In this document: one piece after another, positions 44,646-56,744 of the stretch | Numbering within the stretch: position 1 is the stretch's first letter | Layout: the number at the start of each line of letters is the position of its first letter | Source of the DNA: Brachypterus glaber | Taxonomy: Eukaryota > Arthropoda > Insecta > Coleoptera > Kateretidae | DNA length: 64,000 nucleotides | Direction: 5' to 3' | Assembly (NCBI GenBank): GCA_958510825.1 | Contig: OY294046.1 | Location: 8,258,049-8,322,048 of the forward strand | Position numbers and translations under genes: made by a program | Notes under the pieces: generated by a model | Database searches by the model: none | What the model was told of the DNA's origin: nothing | Seen by the model: only the letters and a program-made list of their open reading frames with translations

Positions 44646-44997
44646 GAAAACTTCAAAAATTCTTGAAAATTAGCTAAAAAATGTCCCACGTTTGATAAAG
44701 ATGAGATTTTTTCGGATTTCCCCGATGGACGGCCACCAATCTGTACATATAAATTTCTTAGCGGTTTACCCCTTACGCTAACCAGATTTATTTTCAGAAT
44801 TTTTCACGGAAAATCAATAAAGTTTAAAGTTTATAAAAGATGAGTATTCTTTGCGACTATGTGAGGTCTTAAAAGGCCATTCGAGAGAAGAGAATTCTCT
44901 TCTCTCGGGAATAATTTTGTAGGCGGATCTGAAATCGGCTTATAGGCTCATTTCTATAGTGCTACAAAAGGGTAGTTATATACTAGTATATTATATA
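44646..44997. other. No gene; perfect 26-bp palindrome at 44882-44907
   Basis: CGAGAGAAGAGAA is followed directly by its exact complement, with no spacer. Nothing else recognised. Confidence 0.6.
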
Positions 44998-45600
44998 CCC
45001 TAGTAGAAAGTTAACAATCATAATGATTTTAAACATAATTTCATTACATTTATTTATAAAAGAACCATGTTTTTAGGTGGCCCTAAATATATTTCGTGTA
45101 ATATGCTGTTATACTTTGATAAATACGTTTACCTCTCAGAAAAACTTTATATTTAGTTATTTAATATTAATTTATACATTCAGAATCTTAAAATATTTTC
45201 TTAATTCGAGTACAGCGTTGCCAGACTTACTATAATTTTGATTGAAATAATAAATAATTATCAAACCTAGGCACCTAGCTGTCTGAAATGAGTATTTTCT
45301 ACTATAGCTTAGGTATTAATAATGGAAATTTAAAAAATATTTAAAGTTAGAATAAGGTTAGAAAAAGGTTAGAATTTAGTTAGAAAACTAACATTGGATT
45401 TATGTATTTTATAACGTTTTTGTCAAACGTTATTTTTTAAGGTTAGATTTATATATTTTATAAAGTTTTTGTCAAACGTTAGTTTTTAAGGCTAGATTTA
45501 TATATTTTATAACGTTTTTGTATAACGTTTGAGACTAAACATAAAAATGTCACTAATCTAATGTTATGTTAGGTTAGATTTATGTACTTTTCTACTAGGG
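44998..45600. mobile_element. CCCTAGTAGAAA foldback, copy 4
   Basis: CCCTAGTAGAAAGTTAAC at the left and TTTCTACTAGGG at the right, with TA on both sides (44996-44997 and 45601-45602). The left AACGTTAGA cluster is largely deleted. Confidence 0.83.
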
Positions 45601-45602
45601 TA

Positions 45603-46145
45603 GCTATATAATATATAGGTAAGATAGATAGATAAGTGTATTGGTTTTAAAAAAATTGCATTTCTTACAACAATAGTGAGTTGTGTAGATTTTGAGTTAA
45701 ACTACTAAGTATTGGTTACCCTAGGAATAAAAGTAAGTACAGTAAGTTGGGAAGAATAGATTAATCAGATAGGTATATCAAAACTCCTCAATTTAAGACA
45801 ATTAATAATAAATTATATAATTTGTTTAAGGGTGCTTTTTGTACCTAATTTGAACAATTTAATAACTATGGGGCCACGGGGCAACCCACTTTTGGGGGCC
45901 CCCGCCGGGTGATTTTTATTTTTTCAGGTGTGATGAGAAATTTGTTTTTGGGGTAGGAACCTCTCAGGGGTAAAAATTATTGGAGGTGATGGATGAGCTT
46001 TTTTTTAGTGATCAAAAATGTGGGGAGGAAAAATGGAAAACGTATTCTTATCCTATACTTGGGGGCCCCTAGGTTACAAATCTCAATAGCCTCGCGCTGC
46101 CCAGTCCGACACTGTACATGTATGTATAGAACATTAAAATTATAC
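45603..46145. other. Unassigned, with G/C-rich scraps
   Basis: GGGGCCACGGGGCAACCC, GGGGGCCCCCGCCGGG and GGGGGCCCCTAGGTTACAAA near 45870-46080 look like decayed transposon ends, but no pair could be established. Confidence 0.35.
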
Positions 46146-46800
46146 AGTGCGGTTCTAATGTAAACCCCCCCCCTCTCTTAACTTTTGAAGGGGTAGAGAT
46201 ATCGACTTTAAATTTATAACTCTTAAATAAGACAACAAACTATATTTTAGCATATATTTAATACTTTCAGCTCTTAAAATATGGGCAGGGGGGCATGGGG
46301 GGAAGTTTTTTTAAATCTCTAGGGGGGTCGTGTGATACATCAATTTAAAGCAAATAAAATTCTCTATTAGAGTATATATTTTTTAATTTTTTAAACAATT
46401 TTTTAGGTTTAGATTTTTCAATTTTTTGGGCTAAAAAATGCGATTATTTAAGATTTTTTTTGTAAATTTTGATTTATATTAATTAAAATTAGTTTAAAAC
46501 TATAATTTACGTTTCATCATAAAATTAGTCACTTTTAAAAATTTGTTTGATTTTTTAGAGAAATTATCACGAAAATACCCATTTTCAACCCTATTTTAAA
46601 CCCAAAATAATATGTTTGAAAAAAATAAAATATATATAGTTAAATAGAGAATTTAATAAACTTTAAAATGATTTATCATACGACCCCCCTTTCCATTAAA
46701 AAAATATCCCCCATGCCACCCTGTCCACATTTGAAGAGCTGAAAATATTAAATATATACAAAAAAATAGTTTGGGTTGTCTTGTTTAAGTGTCGACATGT
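46146..46800. mobile_element. Foldback with GGGGGTCGTGTGAT arms
   Basis: The left arm includes ACTTTTGAAGGGGTAGAGAT, GCAGGGGGGCATGGGGGG and GGGGGGTCGTGTGATACAT. The right arm has ATCATACGACCCCCC, CCCCCATGCCACCCTG and TTGTTTAAGTGTCGA. It is related to 49576-50045 and to the arms of 53616-55430. Confidence 0.7.
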
Positions 46801-46827
46801 AGACTGTATAAAGACTGTATATTATGT

Positions 46828-47287
46828 TATAAACACGGGTCGGATAGAAATAGCCATTACCGGGGGCATGCAAAAATTAGAATTAAAAAAAAAACTCTTT
46901 TTTCAAGAAAATAGTCACCAAGCGGAATGTCATGTCGACGCTGTTAATACTCAGTGAGTCACTTGGTCATGGTCCATGACTCATAGAGAATGACTTTATT
47001 TTTTTTTGCAAATTGTTTCCCTTTTCAAAAAAAAACGAATAATTAATAATAAAAACAATATTTTTGTATTAACTATTCGTTTTTTAAAAACAGAAACAAT
47101 TAAAAAATAAATTAAGCCCTTCTCCATGAGTCATGGACCATGACACTGAGTGTTAACAGCGTCGACATGACATTCCGCTTGATGAACAATAGTTTAAAGT
47201 GTCTATTTACTTGAGAAAAGAGTTATTTAAAATTCTAATTTTTGCATACACCCGGTAATGGCTACTTCGATCCGACCCGTGGTTATA
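46828..47287. repeat. Foldback of about 460 bp
   Basis: TTATAAACACGGGTCGGAT, AAGCGGAATGTCATGTCGAC and GGTCATGGTCCATGACTCAT are mirrored by 47120-47287. The AT-rich centre is near 47050. Confidence 0.85.
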
Positions 47288-47369
47288 AAACACCTTAAAA
47301 TAAGGTCACCGAATGACTATAAACTATTAAACAAATAAATAACTAAATACATTTTTATTTTTACTACTA

Positions 47370-48272
47370 GAGGAAAGTCGCCTAATTTCGGATACCATTT
47401 ACAATGTATTCAATATTTAATACTCGGTATTACTTTTTGATATTTTTTTTATATAACCAGATACAACTTATTATAGCGAACCATGATTTATTATAAAAGC
47501 AATTTTATTACAGTTTATTTTTTCCAAAAAACACGGTTAAAAAAAATCAGCGCGTTTTTGTGCATTTGAAAAAGGGCTCCTAATTTCGGACATATCCGAA
47601 AAATTTTTTTCAAGAGTAGATCTGGATCCCATTGCTTATGTTTCTTGTTATTCCTTCACATTTAAGACGTAATTTAATCATTAAGCGATTTTCTACGAAA
47701 TACTATAGGAACTATAATTTTAGATTCCCAATTTCGAATATCTTAGTATCTTAGGTAATTTTCGTTTTTTCAAAATTGTTTATATTAGTTTGTTGTATCA
47801 TTATAAAAATAATAATTAATGGTTGGTTATCCTGAATAATATTTACCTTGCGGATATCCGAAATTGGGAATCAAATGCACAAAAATGGTCTATCCGAAAT
47901 TAGGCAACTTTCTGCTTTTTAGATTAGAAATTTGTAGAATGTTTACGTTTTCAAATTGCTTAATTATGAATAGTGGATCAACTTAACTAACATCATAACT
48001 TACCCAAGACAGAATCACGAACTTTTATAACGATTATTTATAAAATAAACAAGCATAATAATGCAACTGAGCACAAAACTGCCATTTGCAATATAAACGA
48101 TTTGTGCTGCCATTTAAAGGGGAGAAGCTCTACCGTTATCATATTACATGACGGATTTAGTTTGACTTTTGGCTTCACATAAAAGTAGGTTTCTGTTTAC
48201 CTTTGCAGACAGTATCTTAAATACACTACTATCCGAAATTTGGAAACCATCCGAAATTAGGCGCATTTCCTC
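47370..48272 (-). mobile_element. GAGGAAA foldback, copy 2 (inverted)
   Basis: Reverse complement of the 10094-10997 element with few differences. TA on both sides (47368-47369 and 48273-48274). It keeps the same set of AATTTCGGAT motifs. Confidence 0.88.
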
Positions 48273-48305
48273 TATACATAGATCTATGAATTTAGGAATC
48301 CACTA

Positions 48306-48400
48306 TTCTCACTATTGCTGTTTTCCTCGATATGACGGTCATATTATAATATTATACAGTCATCGATGGTCATAATATAAACACGGCTTTTGATCATGGT
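48306..48400 (+). mobile_element. LINE RT motif-A scrap
   Basis: ACT ATT GCT GTT TTC CTC GAT ATG reads TIAVFLDM, followed after a small palindromic insertion by CGGCTTTTGATCATGG (AFDH). This matches the motif-A block better preserved at 55734-55775. A very short, dead fragment. Confidence 0.45.
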
Positions 48401-48437
48401 CGGTTTTAGGGAAGGGGCCATGGGGGCCAGCGAGATA

Positions 48438-49174
48438 TACAGCCTGTTCCAGAACTCGCGTACCGAAATTTAAGAGGTGATTCTACATCCAAAAATATGA
48501 AAAAAAGTTTCTATAATGGTTGGTCCGGAAATGAGCCCTAAGGGAGCTACGGCCCTTCGAAGATGACGTATTGAATGGGGAACAAAAAAAAGCACCAATA
48601 AAATTTTAATGCTGCAGGGTGATTCTTCATTTAAAACTGAGCAAAAAAGTAATATACACCAAAACACCTAAATTTAATATTAAAGGAGTAATAGCCTTTT
48701 AAAAAGTAACGTTTTTGGTGGCACAAAATGTTACTTCCTCTTAATTGCATTTTTTTTTTGATAACGATTGCTCCTACAGTGTTACACTATATGATATTTT
48801 ATATGTATTTTTACTCTAGAAATCTATATTTTTTACAACAAATCCAAAAAACATACACATAGAAAAGTTTGGGGCAAAAATGTTTTAAGCCTCATATATT
48901 TTGTCCGTCTGGGCACGCCTCTCTATAAATTAAAAAAATAAATTAACATAAACTTATTGCCCTTATTAATACTAGTATACATGCAAAAGCTCGCCGCTCT
49001 AGCTTAAACGGTACCCGAGTTATTAATTAAAAACCTTATTTTTATTACAATTTTAAAGGGCCCTAGATCCCTTAGGGCTCATTTCCGGACCAACCTTTAT
49101 AGGAACTTTTTTTATATTTTTGGATCTAGAATCACCTCTTAAATTTTGGCATGCCAGTTATGGATCACCCTGTA
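48438..49174 (-). mobile_element. TACAGGGTGATC foldback, copy 2 (inverted)
   Basis: TACAGCCTGTTCCAGAACTC at the left and GGATCACCCTGTA at the right make it the reverse complement of 17384-18121, with very high similarity throughout. Confidence 0.87.
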
Positions 49175-49294
49175 TTAGCATAGAAATACCTTCATAATTA
49201 TATTTTTGGTGAAAGCGCAATTTTTTTCCTTATGGATGGCCCCCTCCCCTAAAATGAAATAAATCCGCCCCTGCTTTTGATGTGGTGTCACATA

Positions 49295-49575
49295 TACAGG
49301 GTGATCAGTAACTGCCATGCAAAAATTTAAGACGTGATTCTACATCCAAAAATATGAAAAAGAGATTTTATAAAGGTTGGTCCGGAAATGAGCCCTAAGG
49401 GAGCTCCGGTCCTTCGAAGATGACATATTGAATGGGGAGCAAACAAAAGCATCAATAAAATTTTAATGCTACAGGGTGATTCTTCATTTAAAACTGAGCA
49501 AAAAAGTATTCTTCATCAAAACACTTAAATTTAACATTAAAGGAGTAATAGTCTTTTAAAAAGTAACGTTTTTGG
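49295..49575 (-). mobile_element. TACAGGGTGATC foldback, partial copy 3
   Basis: TACAGGGTGATCAGTAACTG to AAAAAGTAACGTTTTTGG matches one arm and part of the middle, then switches abruptly to GGGGGTCGTGTGAT-family sequence. Confidence 0.72.
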
Positions 49576-50045
49576 GGCATTTTTTAATGAAACTGGGGGT
49601 CGTGTGATTTTATTATAAAGCGAATAAAATATCTACTTGACCGCAGGTATATTTTTTATTTTTTAGAAGTTGTTGATTTTTTATTTTTTGCTAAAAAATT
49701 CAATTTTTTGAGATTTTTTTTTTTGAAATTTTTATTTATATCATTTTAAATTAGTTTTAAAATATAATTTACGTTTTTGCATCATGAAAGTAGTTATTTA
49801 TCAAAAAATATTTAACATTTTTAACGTTTCCATTTTTAACCTAAAAAAATGCTTAAAGAAAATAAAAGATAAATAGAGAATGTTTCTCCCTCTACCCACC
49901 CCTGCATAAATTTTAAAAATTACAAATATTAAATATATTCAAAAAGTTTAAGTTATCCTGTTTATGTTATCCTGTTTAAGTGTTCCAAATTTAAAGTCTA
50001 TGTCGTTCACTCGTTCAAAAATTGAGAGGGGGTGACTTATGGAAC
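49576..50045. mobile_element. Partial GGGGGTCGTGTGAT-family element
   Basis: GGGGGTCGTGTGATTTTATT, TAAAAAATTCAATTTTTTGAG and ATAATTTACGTTTTTGCATC follow the order seen at 46320-46520. The right part is decayed. Confidence 0.6.
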
Positions 50046-50199
50046 GCTCTTTATACACTCATTTATATCTGTTAACAATGCCACAAATTGATTGATTTCT
50101 CTTCAATGGGACACCTTGTATATACTATGTATAGTATGGAAATAAATGCAAAGCATCATATATTTTCATGGTTTATTTAATACCAATCCCATCCCTACA

Positions 50200-50325
50200 A
50201 ATAAGGGTAAAAAGCGACTTGCGTTTACAGCAGCTTCATACAATAGACTCCCAAATGACCTAAGTTTCAAGTTGAAACCTTTTGTGTTAAAATGCCTAGA
50301 ATTTATTAAGGAAGACCATAGATAA
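50200..50325 (+). mobile_element. LINE 3' coding end with stop codon
   Basis: The frame reads NKGKKRLAFTAASYNRLPND and continues SFKLKPFVLKCLEFIKEDHR to TAA at 50323-50325. The AxxYNxLP...FK..L pattern is the usual C-terminus of Jockey/CR1-type LINE polyproteins. A second copy is at 53504-53625. Confidence 0.65.
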
Positions 50326-50540
50326 CTAACAATATGTTATACTCCAGATTACACATTAATGTAATGTAAATATTTCAAAACATTTACAGAAAAAAAAACA
50401 ACCAGAAAAACAGTAATATATGGCACAAGAATTTTTCTGGTTGGTGCAACCAGCATTCTGTATATGAAAACTAAATATTTTTTACCTTAAATAGGGGAGA
50501 GTCATCCAAAATGGGGACGTCTGGTCAAATGGGGACGTAT
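50326..50540. other. LINE 3' flank
   Basis: A-rich runs near 50388-50400 may be the retroelement tail. GGGGACGT repeats flank 50510-50538. Confidence 0.35.
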
Positions 50541-51444
50541 CCCAGCAAACACACCAGCAATGGGCCGGCAACGGCACAATGCCGTAAGCCGATAAAGAGT
50601 CATCGGTCCGTTGACGACATGCCATTACCGGCCCGGTAATGGAAGTGTCGCACAAGCCGATAACTGGCCGGTAATGGCAAGCCGATAACGGGCCGGTAAT
50701 GGCTAGCCGGCTTTTTTTTTTTCGAAAATTTTTGTTTTTTCATTTTTTTTTGTTTTTAAAAAAAATGGTTCGATGTTTTTTTTTATTTTTTGAAAAAACC
50801 TTTGTAATGAACTATAGGGAAAAGTATTATTTTGTTGGAGGTTGGATCAGTATTTTACCATGGCATAAAAAAGAACGATAATATCGATCGTTTTAGAATA
50901 TTATTCTGAATAAGTTTTTATATTTTAGTACCTACGGAACCTTAACGAGCTTCTTTCCCGCCCTGGGATCTTAAATGCGACTTAAATGCAAGTGAATTAA
51001 TTGTTAATTTAGTATTTAATAAAAAAAATGTAATCACTTACTTTTTATCTTCAAAAATCATTATTAAGAATTGTAAATAAACACATGCCACAGAAAATTT
51101 TCATTAATGAACTTTATCACTGACGCAGCAAAATCACAACACAAGAGGCCAGTTTGAGTTGAAGCTCTCGGAGCATAGTTCTATTTCTTTCTAACTACTT
51201 GTTTTAAAAGAGATAGAACTATGCTCCGAGCGCTCCAAGCTTCACCTCAAACGGCCCTAAGAACACAACCCGCGCAAAACTTGCGCATGCGTCTTCACTT
51301 CTTCTCCTTCTACACAAGATCATATTTTAAATTGGCGTTGTATCATCGGCCACAAATCGGTCCTTTACAGGCTAGCCGATAATCGGCAAGCCAGCAATGG
51401 GCCAATAATTATTTATGCCGATTATCGTACGGTGGTTTGCTGGG
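50541..51444 (+). mobile_element. CCCAGCAAAC DNA transposon, copy 2
   Basis: Same termini as 958-2159, with AT on both sides (50539-50540 and 51445-51446). It has a T-rich stretch (50710-50800) where copy 1 carries the nested foldback. The short frame at 50699-50881 crosses this tract and is not a gene. Confidence 0.85.
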
Positions 51445-51657
51445 ATACCTGTCCCGTAGGGCCGCAGCTGCCCTTAGGGCTTATTTCCGAACATATATTC
51501 CTGTAATGATTCTTCTTGTTCAGTAATTTGGGAATCGTCCCCTTTATTTTTCTCCAACAGACTGTAAACACCGTATATAGCAGCACAGACAAATGTGTGA
51601 GCTTATGATCTTATGGTTCTACATTACTAAACATGAAAAATCAACACAGGAACATAT

Positions 51658-52306
51658 GCCGGAAATGAGCCCTAAGGGAGCTACGGCCCTTCGAAGATGA
51701 CCTATTAAATGGGGAACAAAAAAAAGCATCAATAAAATTTTAATGCTGCAGGGTGATTCTTCATTTAAAACTGAGCAAAAAAGTATTCTTCACCAAAATA
51801 CGTAAATTTAATATTAAAGGAGTAATAGCCTTTTAAAAAGTAACGTTTTTGGTAGCACAAAATGTTATTTCCTCTTAATTGCGTTTTTTTTTTTTTAACG
51901 GTTGCTCCTACAGTGTTACACTATATGACATTTTTTTATGTATTTTTACTCAAGGATCCAATTTTTTTACAAAAAAGTCCAAAAAGTACACATAAAAAAG
52001 TTTGGGGCTAAAATGTGTCAAGCCTAATACATTTTTCCGTCTAGGGACGCCTCTGGATAAATACAAAAAATAAATTAACATAAACTTATTGCCCTTATTA
52101 ATACTAAAGTACATGCAAAAGCTCGTCGCTCTAGCTTAAAGGGTACCAGAGTTATTAAATAAAAACCTTATTTTTATTACAATTTTAAAGGGCCGTAGCT
52201 CCCTTAGGACTCATTTGCGGACCAACCTTCATAGGAACTTTTTTTGATACTTTTGGATGCAGAATCACCTCTTAAATTTGGCATGGCACTTATTGATCAC
52301 CCTGTA
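51658..52306 (-). mobile_element. TACAGGGTGATC foldback, partial copy 4
   Basis: From GGAAATGAGCCCTAAGGGAG to TTATTGATCACCCTGTA, lacking the outermost left bases. A further scrap (GGGCCGCAGCTGCCCTTAGG) is at 51460-51490, just outside the CCCAGCAAAC copy. Confidence 0.72.
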
Positions 52307-52476
52307 TATCGAACGACATGTAATTATTTATTTTTTTACATCGCTGTTGATATTTTAAGGACCTAGATCCTTAAAACCTGGGTCATTAAAATATCAAAAT
52401 CCCTAAAATATCAACAGTAACGTAAACAATTAAACAATTAATTTTTTAATTGTTTTATTAAATGTCGTTCGATATA
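52305..52476. repeat. Hairpin of about 170 bp
   Basis: TATATCGAACGACATGTAAT and the inner CTGTTGATATTTTAAGG pair with their complements at 52395-52476. It overlaps the end of the preceding element by a base or two. Confidence 0.78.
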
Positions 52477-52524
52477 GGTAAACCCTGCTGTCAGATATAT
52501 ACCCGGATAACGATAAGCTTACTA

Positions 52525-53434
52525 CCCTGGTAGAAAAGTACATAAATCTAACTTAATATAACATTAGATTAGTGACATTTTTATGTTTAGTCTCAAACGT
52601 TTGACAAAAACGCTATAAAATACATAAATCTAACGTTAGTTTCCTGACTAAATTCTAACCTTTTTCTAACCTCATTCTAACTAATATTTTTAAAATTTCC
52701 GTTATTAATACGTAAGCTATATTAGAAAAGACTCATTTCAGACCTAGCGAAATGTGCAAACTCTCAAAAAATAAAATAAAAACACTTGATATGCGCTATC
52801 ATTCTTGAATATAATATATCTAACAATCAAATATTTGTCTATTATAAATATATATTAAATTACAAAATAATTTTATATTTATTATTTCCATAATAAGTTT
52901 AAAAAAATATTATCCCTCAAAAGTCAAAATTATAGTAAGTCTGGCAACGCTGTACTAGAATTGCACAAATATTTTAAGATTCTGTGTTTATAAATAAATA
53001 TTAACTAACTAAATATAGAGCTTTTCTGAAAGGTAAACGTGTTTATCGAAGTATAACAGCATATTACACGAAAAATATTTAGGGCCACCTAAAAAGATGG
53101 CTATTTTACAAATAAATGTAACGAAATAATGTTTAAAAATATTATGATTGCTAAAATATATTAGGATTTATTTATATGAATAAATTTGTCTCCAGCTGCC
53201 ATTTTATGATGCAGGTAGAAATTTCCTAGATGGCCACGTCCCCTCCGAAAGTTAGAAATTAAACGTACTTATAACGTATTTCTAACTTAAAAATCTAACG
53301 TTAGAATAACGTTTGTAACTAACGTTTGATTTTAACGTTAAAAAGCGGGACATTTGCACATATTTTGTAACGTACTTTTATACAGTTTTCTAACATTAGA
53401 AAAACGTTATTCTAACGTTAAATTTCTACTAGGG
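52525..53434. mobile_element. CCCTGGTAGAAA foldback, copy 5
   Basis: CCCTGGTAGAAAAGTACATA to ATTTCTACTAGGG, with TA on both sides (52523-52524 and 53435-53436). The longest copy, in opposite orientation to copy 1. Confidence 0.86.
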
Positions 53435-53503
53435 TATGGAATGGTTTGCAATGCATAAAATATTTTCAAGGCTTATTTAATATTCAACAACCTAATCCCT
53501 ACA

Positions 53504-53615
53504 AATAAGGGTAAAAAGCGACTTGCGTTTACAGCAGCTTCATACAAATAGACTTCTTAATGACATAAGCCTCAAGTTGAAACCCTTTGTCATAAAAAGC
53601 CTAGAATTCACTATA
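53504..53615 (+). mobile_element. LINE 3' fragment, interrupted
   Basis: Same sequence as 50200-50325 (AATAAGGGTAAAAAGCGACT onward) with one extra base causing a frameshift. Broken at 53616 by a CAGGG foldback. AAGGTAAGACCAACTAAGAA at 55436 continues it on the other side. Confidence 0.62.
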
Positions 53616-55430
53616 CAGGGATTTTCTTTTAAATGGTACAGTGCCTCTAACTTTTGAACGGAATAAGATATCGACTTGAAATTTGGAACAGACATACAAC
53701 ATAAAATAAAGTATCTTTAACCATAAATTGTATATTAATTAAATTTGCAGTAACATTAGGGGGGCATTGGGGGGCAAAATTTTAAATGGAAAGGGGGTTC
53801 GAGTAATACATCGTTTGAAAGGTATTCAAATTGCCTATTCAAACGTATGTTAATTTTTGGTTTTCGATTAAATTTGAATATTAAATTCAGCTTTTAAATT
53901 CTGAAAAGCCGTCAATATATTGCATTCGAATGTGATCATTCTCCCTTAATATCTCCGAAACCTAGAAAAATATTATATTACAAAAGATATCAATTTAATT
54001 CATCATCAAAGCAACTTACATTTGCACATTTGAACATTTTAATTATTACCCCCATACTCCCAACTACCCCAACCTCAAAATCTTAAATAGCAACCCCCTT
54101 ACTTTTATATCATATATTAAGGGGTATCGACAATGCTTTACGTAGGTTATAAGAAAAAATAAATTGCTTTACCCCTTTCTAACCCGAGATAATTTTAATG
54201 AAAATATACCTGCCCCCCTAGTAAGGGGTTGCTCAATAATATATTTTTTTAATTTATTAATAAAGAACTTTATTTTCCCTTTAATTTAATGGTATAAAAA
54301 TAGGGGGTTGTTATTTAATATTTTCATGTTGGGGTAGTGGGGGTATGGGGGTAAATTTTATGACCTATTTTTTAGAATTTTGATATTAGGCTATATTCGA
54401 AAGTTATTAAGGGAGGATTATCACATCCCAGGTAGCAAAATTACATGACATTCACGTGAAAGCCACGTTAATATGTGACATGTGATGTTAAGATTGTAGT
54501 CTCATTTAACAAGAATGTAGCATGGTGGGGATGTCCTAAGTCCGCCCCTAATAACATCACACAATGACATCCCGAAAATAACGTGTTTGTGACATCATAA
54601 ATCCACATTCCTGTTATATCTAATATCTTATGGATGCCGTTACTGGTACTTTAATATTTAAATAATATCCTAGGATATTAGCTTTTTTTAAATGAAACCA
54701 TTAAAAACGCTATAACCCTATAAAAAAATCGGATTTAAAATCAATCAGTAATTGAAACAATCACAGATTGAAAAAGATAGATTCTAAATACGAAATTGCA
54801 GATTAAGCGGAGAATATATTCCTTTAATCCCTGTCCGTGGTCTTGAGAAGCTCGGCAGAGCCCCCTATTCATTGGAAATCGTATAATGTGTATACAATTT
54901 CCTTATAATAATTTACTCTATCAACATCATCTTATATCGATTTTTTTGCTTCGAACGTCGGTGAGAAGCAAAATAACATGATACACGTCACACGTGTTAC
55001 GTTGCAAATGTGATGTTAAATACATATTATTTTTCAATATTATGTGATGTTATGATTTAGTTTAAAAATACACCCAAAAGTGATGTTAATTTCTTGTAAT
55101 ATAACATCCCTTGCTACTTGGGATTCCATTAATGATTTATTAAAAATTTAAAGCTAAATATAACCCTTCAATATAACCTAAAATCAAAAAATCAATACAC
55201 TGTTGGATAGACAATTATAAAACCTTTAAAATGATATGCCACACGACCCACTCTTCTATTTAAAATTTAACCCCCCATTGCCCCCCTAGTGTTGTTTTAA
55301 AATATAAACATGTGTAATTTACATAAAAACATTGTTTATGTAATGCAATATACCTCTCCAAAATTTTAATTTGATATCTTACGCCGTTTAAAAGTTAGAG
55401 GCACTGTACCATTTAAAAGTCCAAACCCTG
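53616..55430. mobile_element. CAGGG foldback, carrying a nested element
   Basis: CAGGGATTTTCTTTTAAATGG and its complement near 55405-55430 (CATTTAAAAGTCCAAACCCTG) are terminal, with TA on both sides. The arms also share GTACAGTGCCTCTAACTTTT and the GGGGGGCATTGGGGGG block. The CCCAGGTAGC element at 54427-55122 lies inside. Confidence 0.78.
54427..55122 (+). mobile_element. CCCAGGTAGC element, copy 2
   Basis: CCCAGGTAGCAAAATTACATG to CATCCCTTGCTACTTGGG, with AT on both sides (54425-54426 and 55123-55124). It has a deletion of about 85 bp near the right subterminal palindrome relative to copy 1. Confidence 0.85.
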
Positions 55431-55733
55431 TATACAAGGTAAGACCAACTAAGAATATTTTATACCCTATGGGTATTAAATATTAATAGTAATGTATTTC
55501 AAGCATTATATCTAAAACCGTAGAGTGAATATTCTAGTATATTGGGTCTACGCTAAAACCCAACAGGATGCATTAGTAAATTTTTTATTTTATTATTTCA
55601 GAGAAAAAAGGCAATTTTCTCAGAAAAATCCGGAAGTCCGGTAATTATTAAAAATTATACTTTCTAAATCATAATCACAAAAAAAGGTAATTTTGGCAAT
55701 TTTGTCACCAAGGAGTTGTTGGCCACCACTATT

Positions 55734-55973
55734 ACTGTTTTCTTCGATACGACCAGGGCTTTTGATATGGTACAATCCATCATATAATTTCAATGTTCTG
55801 GGATAGCGCGTTTACGACCGTGATACGTATCATAAATGTAGCCCTGAAGTAGTTAATAAAAACCGTACAAAGGGTAAAATTATTAATATATACAAAGTAT
55901 ACTTTGTTAAATGAAGAAATAAATCTTCTAAAAGACGTCCACAGGGTACAATCTTAGGTCCCCTTTTATTGGT
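55734..55973 (+). mobile_element. LINE RT fragment, target of SINE copy 1
   Basis: TVFFDTTRAFDMVQ at 55734-55775 matches RT motif A, and RRPQGTILGPLL at about 55934-55969 matches the (V)PQGxxLGPLL block. Stops and frameshifts separate the two. The SINE starts directly after it. Confidence 0.65.
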
Positions 55974-56259
55974 GGGAGGATTGGTGTAGTGGACTACCGC
56001 GTCGTACTTGACGAGTTTACTATCCAAAATAGCGTGAGTTCGCTTCTCACTGGCGCAGATTTGCCTTTTTTAGTTAATTAATTAATAATTGAAATTTGGC
56101 GGAGGCGTAAGTGAAGCGGACACTCCCTATAAATTGGTTCGAAAGTCAATTAAAGCCGGTGATTCCCTCTACTACTAGCCCACACAAGTCCTGGACTTAG
56201 GGGATGCCTAATTAAGTAGAATAGTACGAGGTTAAACAAAATGTAATGTAATGTAATTA
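55974..56259 (+). mobile_element. tRNA-derived SINE, copy 1
   Basis: GGGAGGATTGGTGTAGTGG holds an A-box-like TGGTGTAGTGG. The T-arm-like GTGAG-TTCGCTT-CTCAC is at 56034-56050. The body matches 58416-58703. The 3' end is an (ATGTA)n run rather than AAAC repeats. Confidence 0.82.
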
Positions 56260-56739
56260 TGCAAAAAATGTTATCTACAAATAAACGAGTTATACGCAAA
56301 AAGGAAATATGGCATAAACTAACCAATTTTTCTAAAACTTTCTTTTGGGTAATAATTTACCTTTGAATTTACCTGAAAAAGTACCTAAGTTTTTTTCTTA
56401 CCGTTTACGAAATCCTCATGCTGAGCACGCTATGTGAGACATCCTGTATATTATAGGTACAACCATTAAGATTTTGTAATAACCTATAAAATAAAAGAAT
56501 ATTTTAAAGTAGGTATTTAAAGTCTAACTTCAAAACAATTAGGAATAAATTCAATGATATTTTGGCTTTGGTTTGGACCTAAACAAAAAAAATATTCAGC
56601 TTGTAATGAGCCATATCATCAGACGCCAACCCCTTTCATGATCGAATAACAACACCAGAACCTATAAACATAGTAAGGGAGCTAAGTGGCTAAACAATTC
56701 GGTTTTTATTTAATAACTCAGAAACCCTTTGATATACAC
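56260..56739. other. AT-rich, nothing recognised
   Basis: No supported feature. Confidence 0.35.
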
Positions 56740-56744
56740 GGTGT

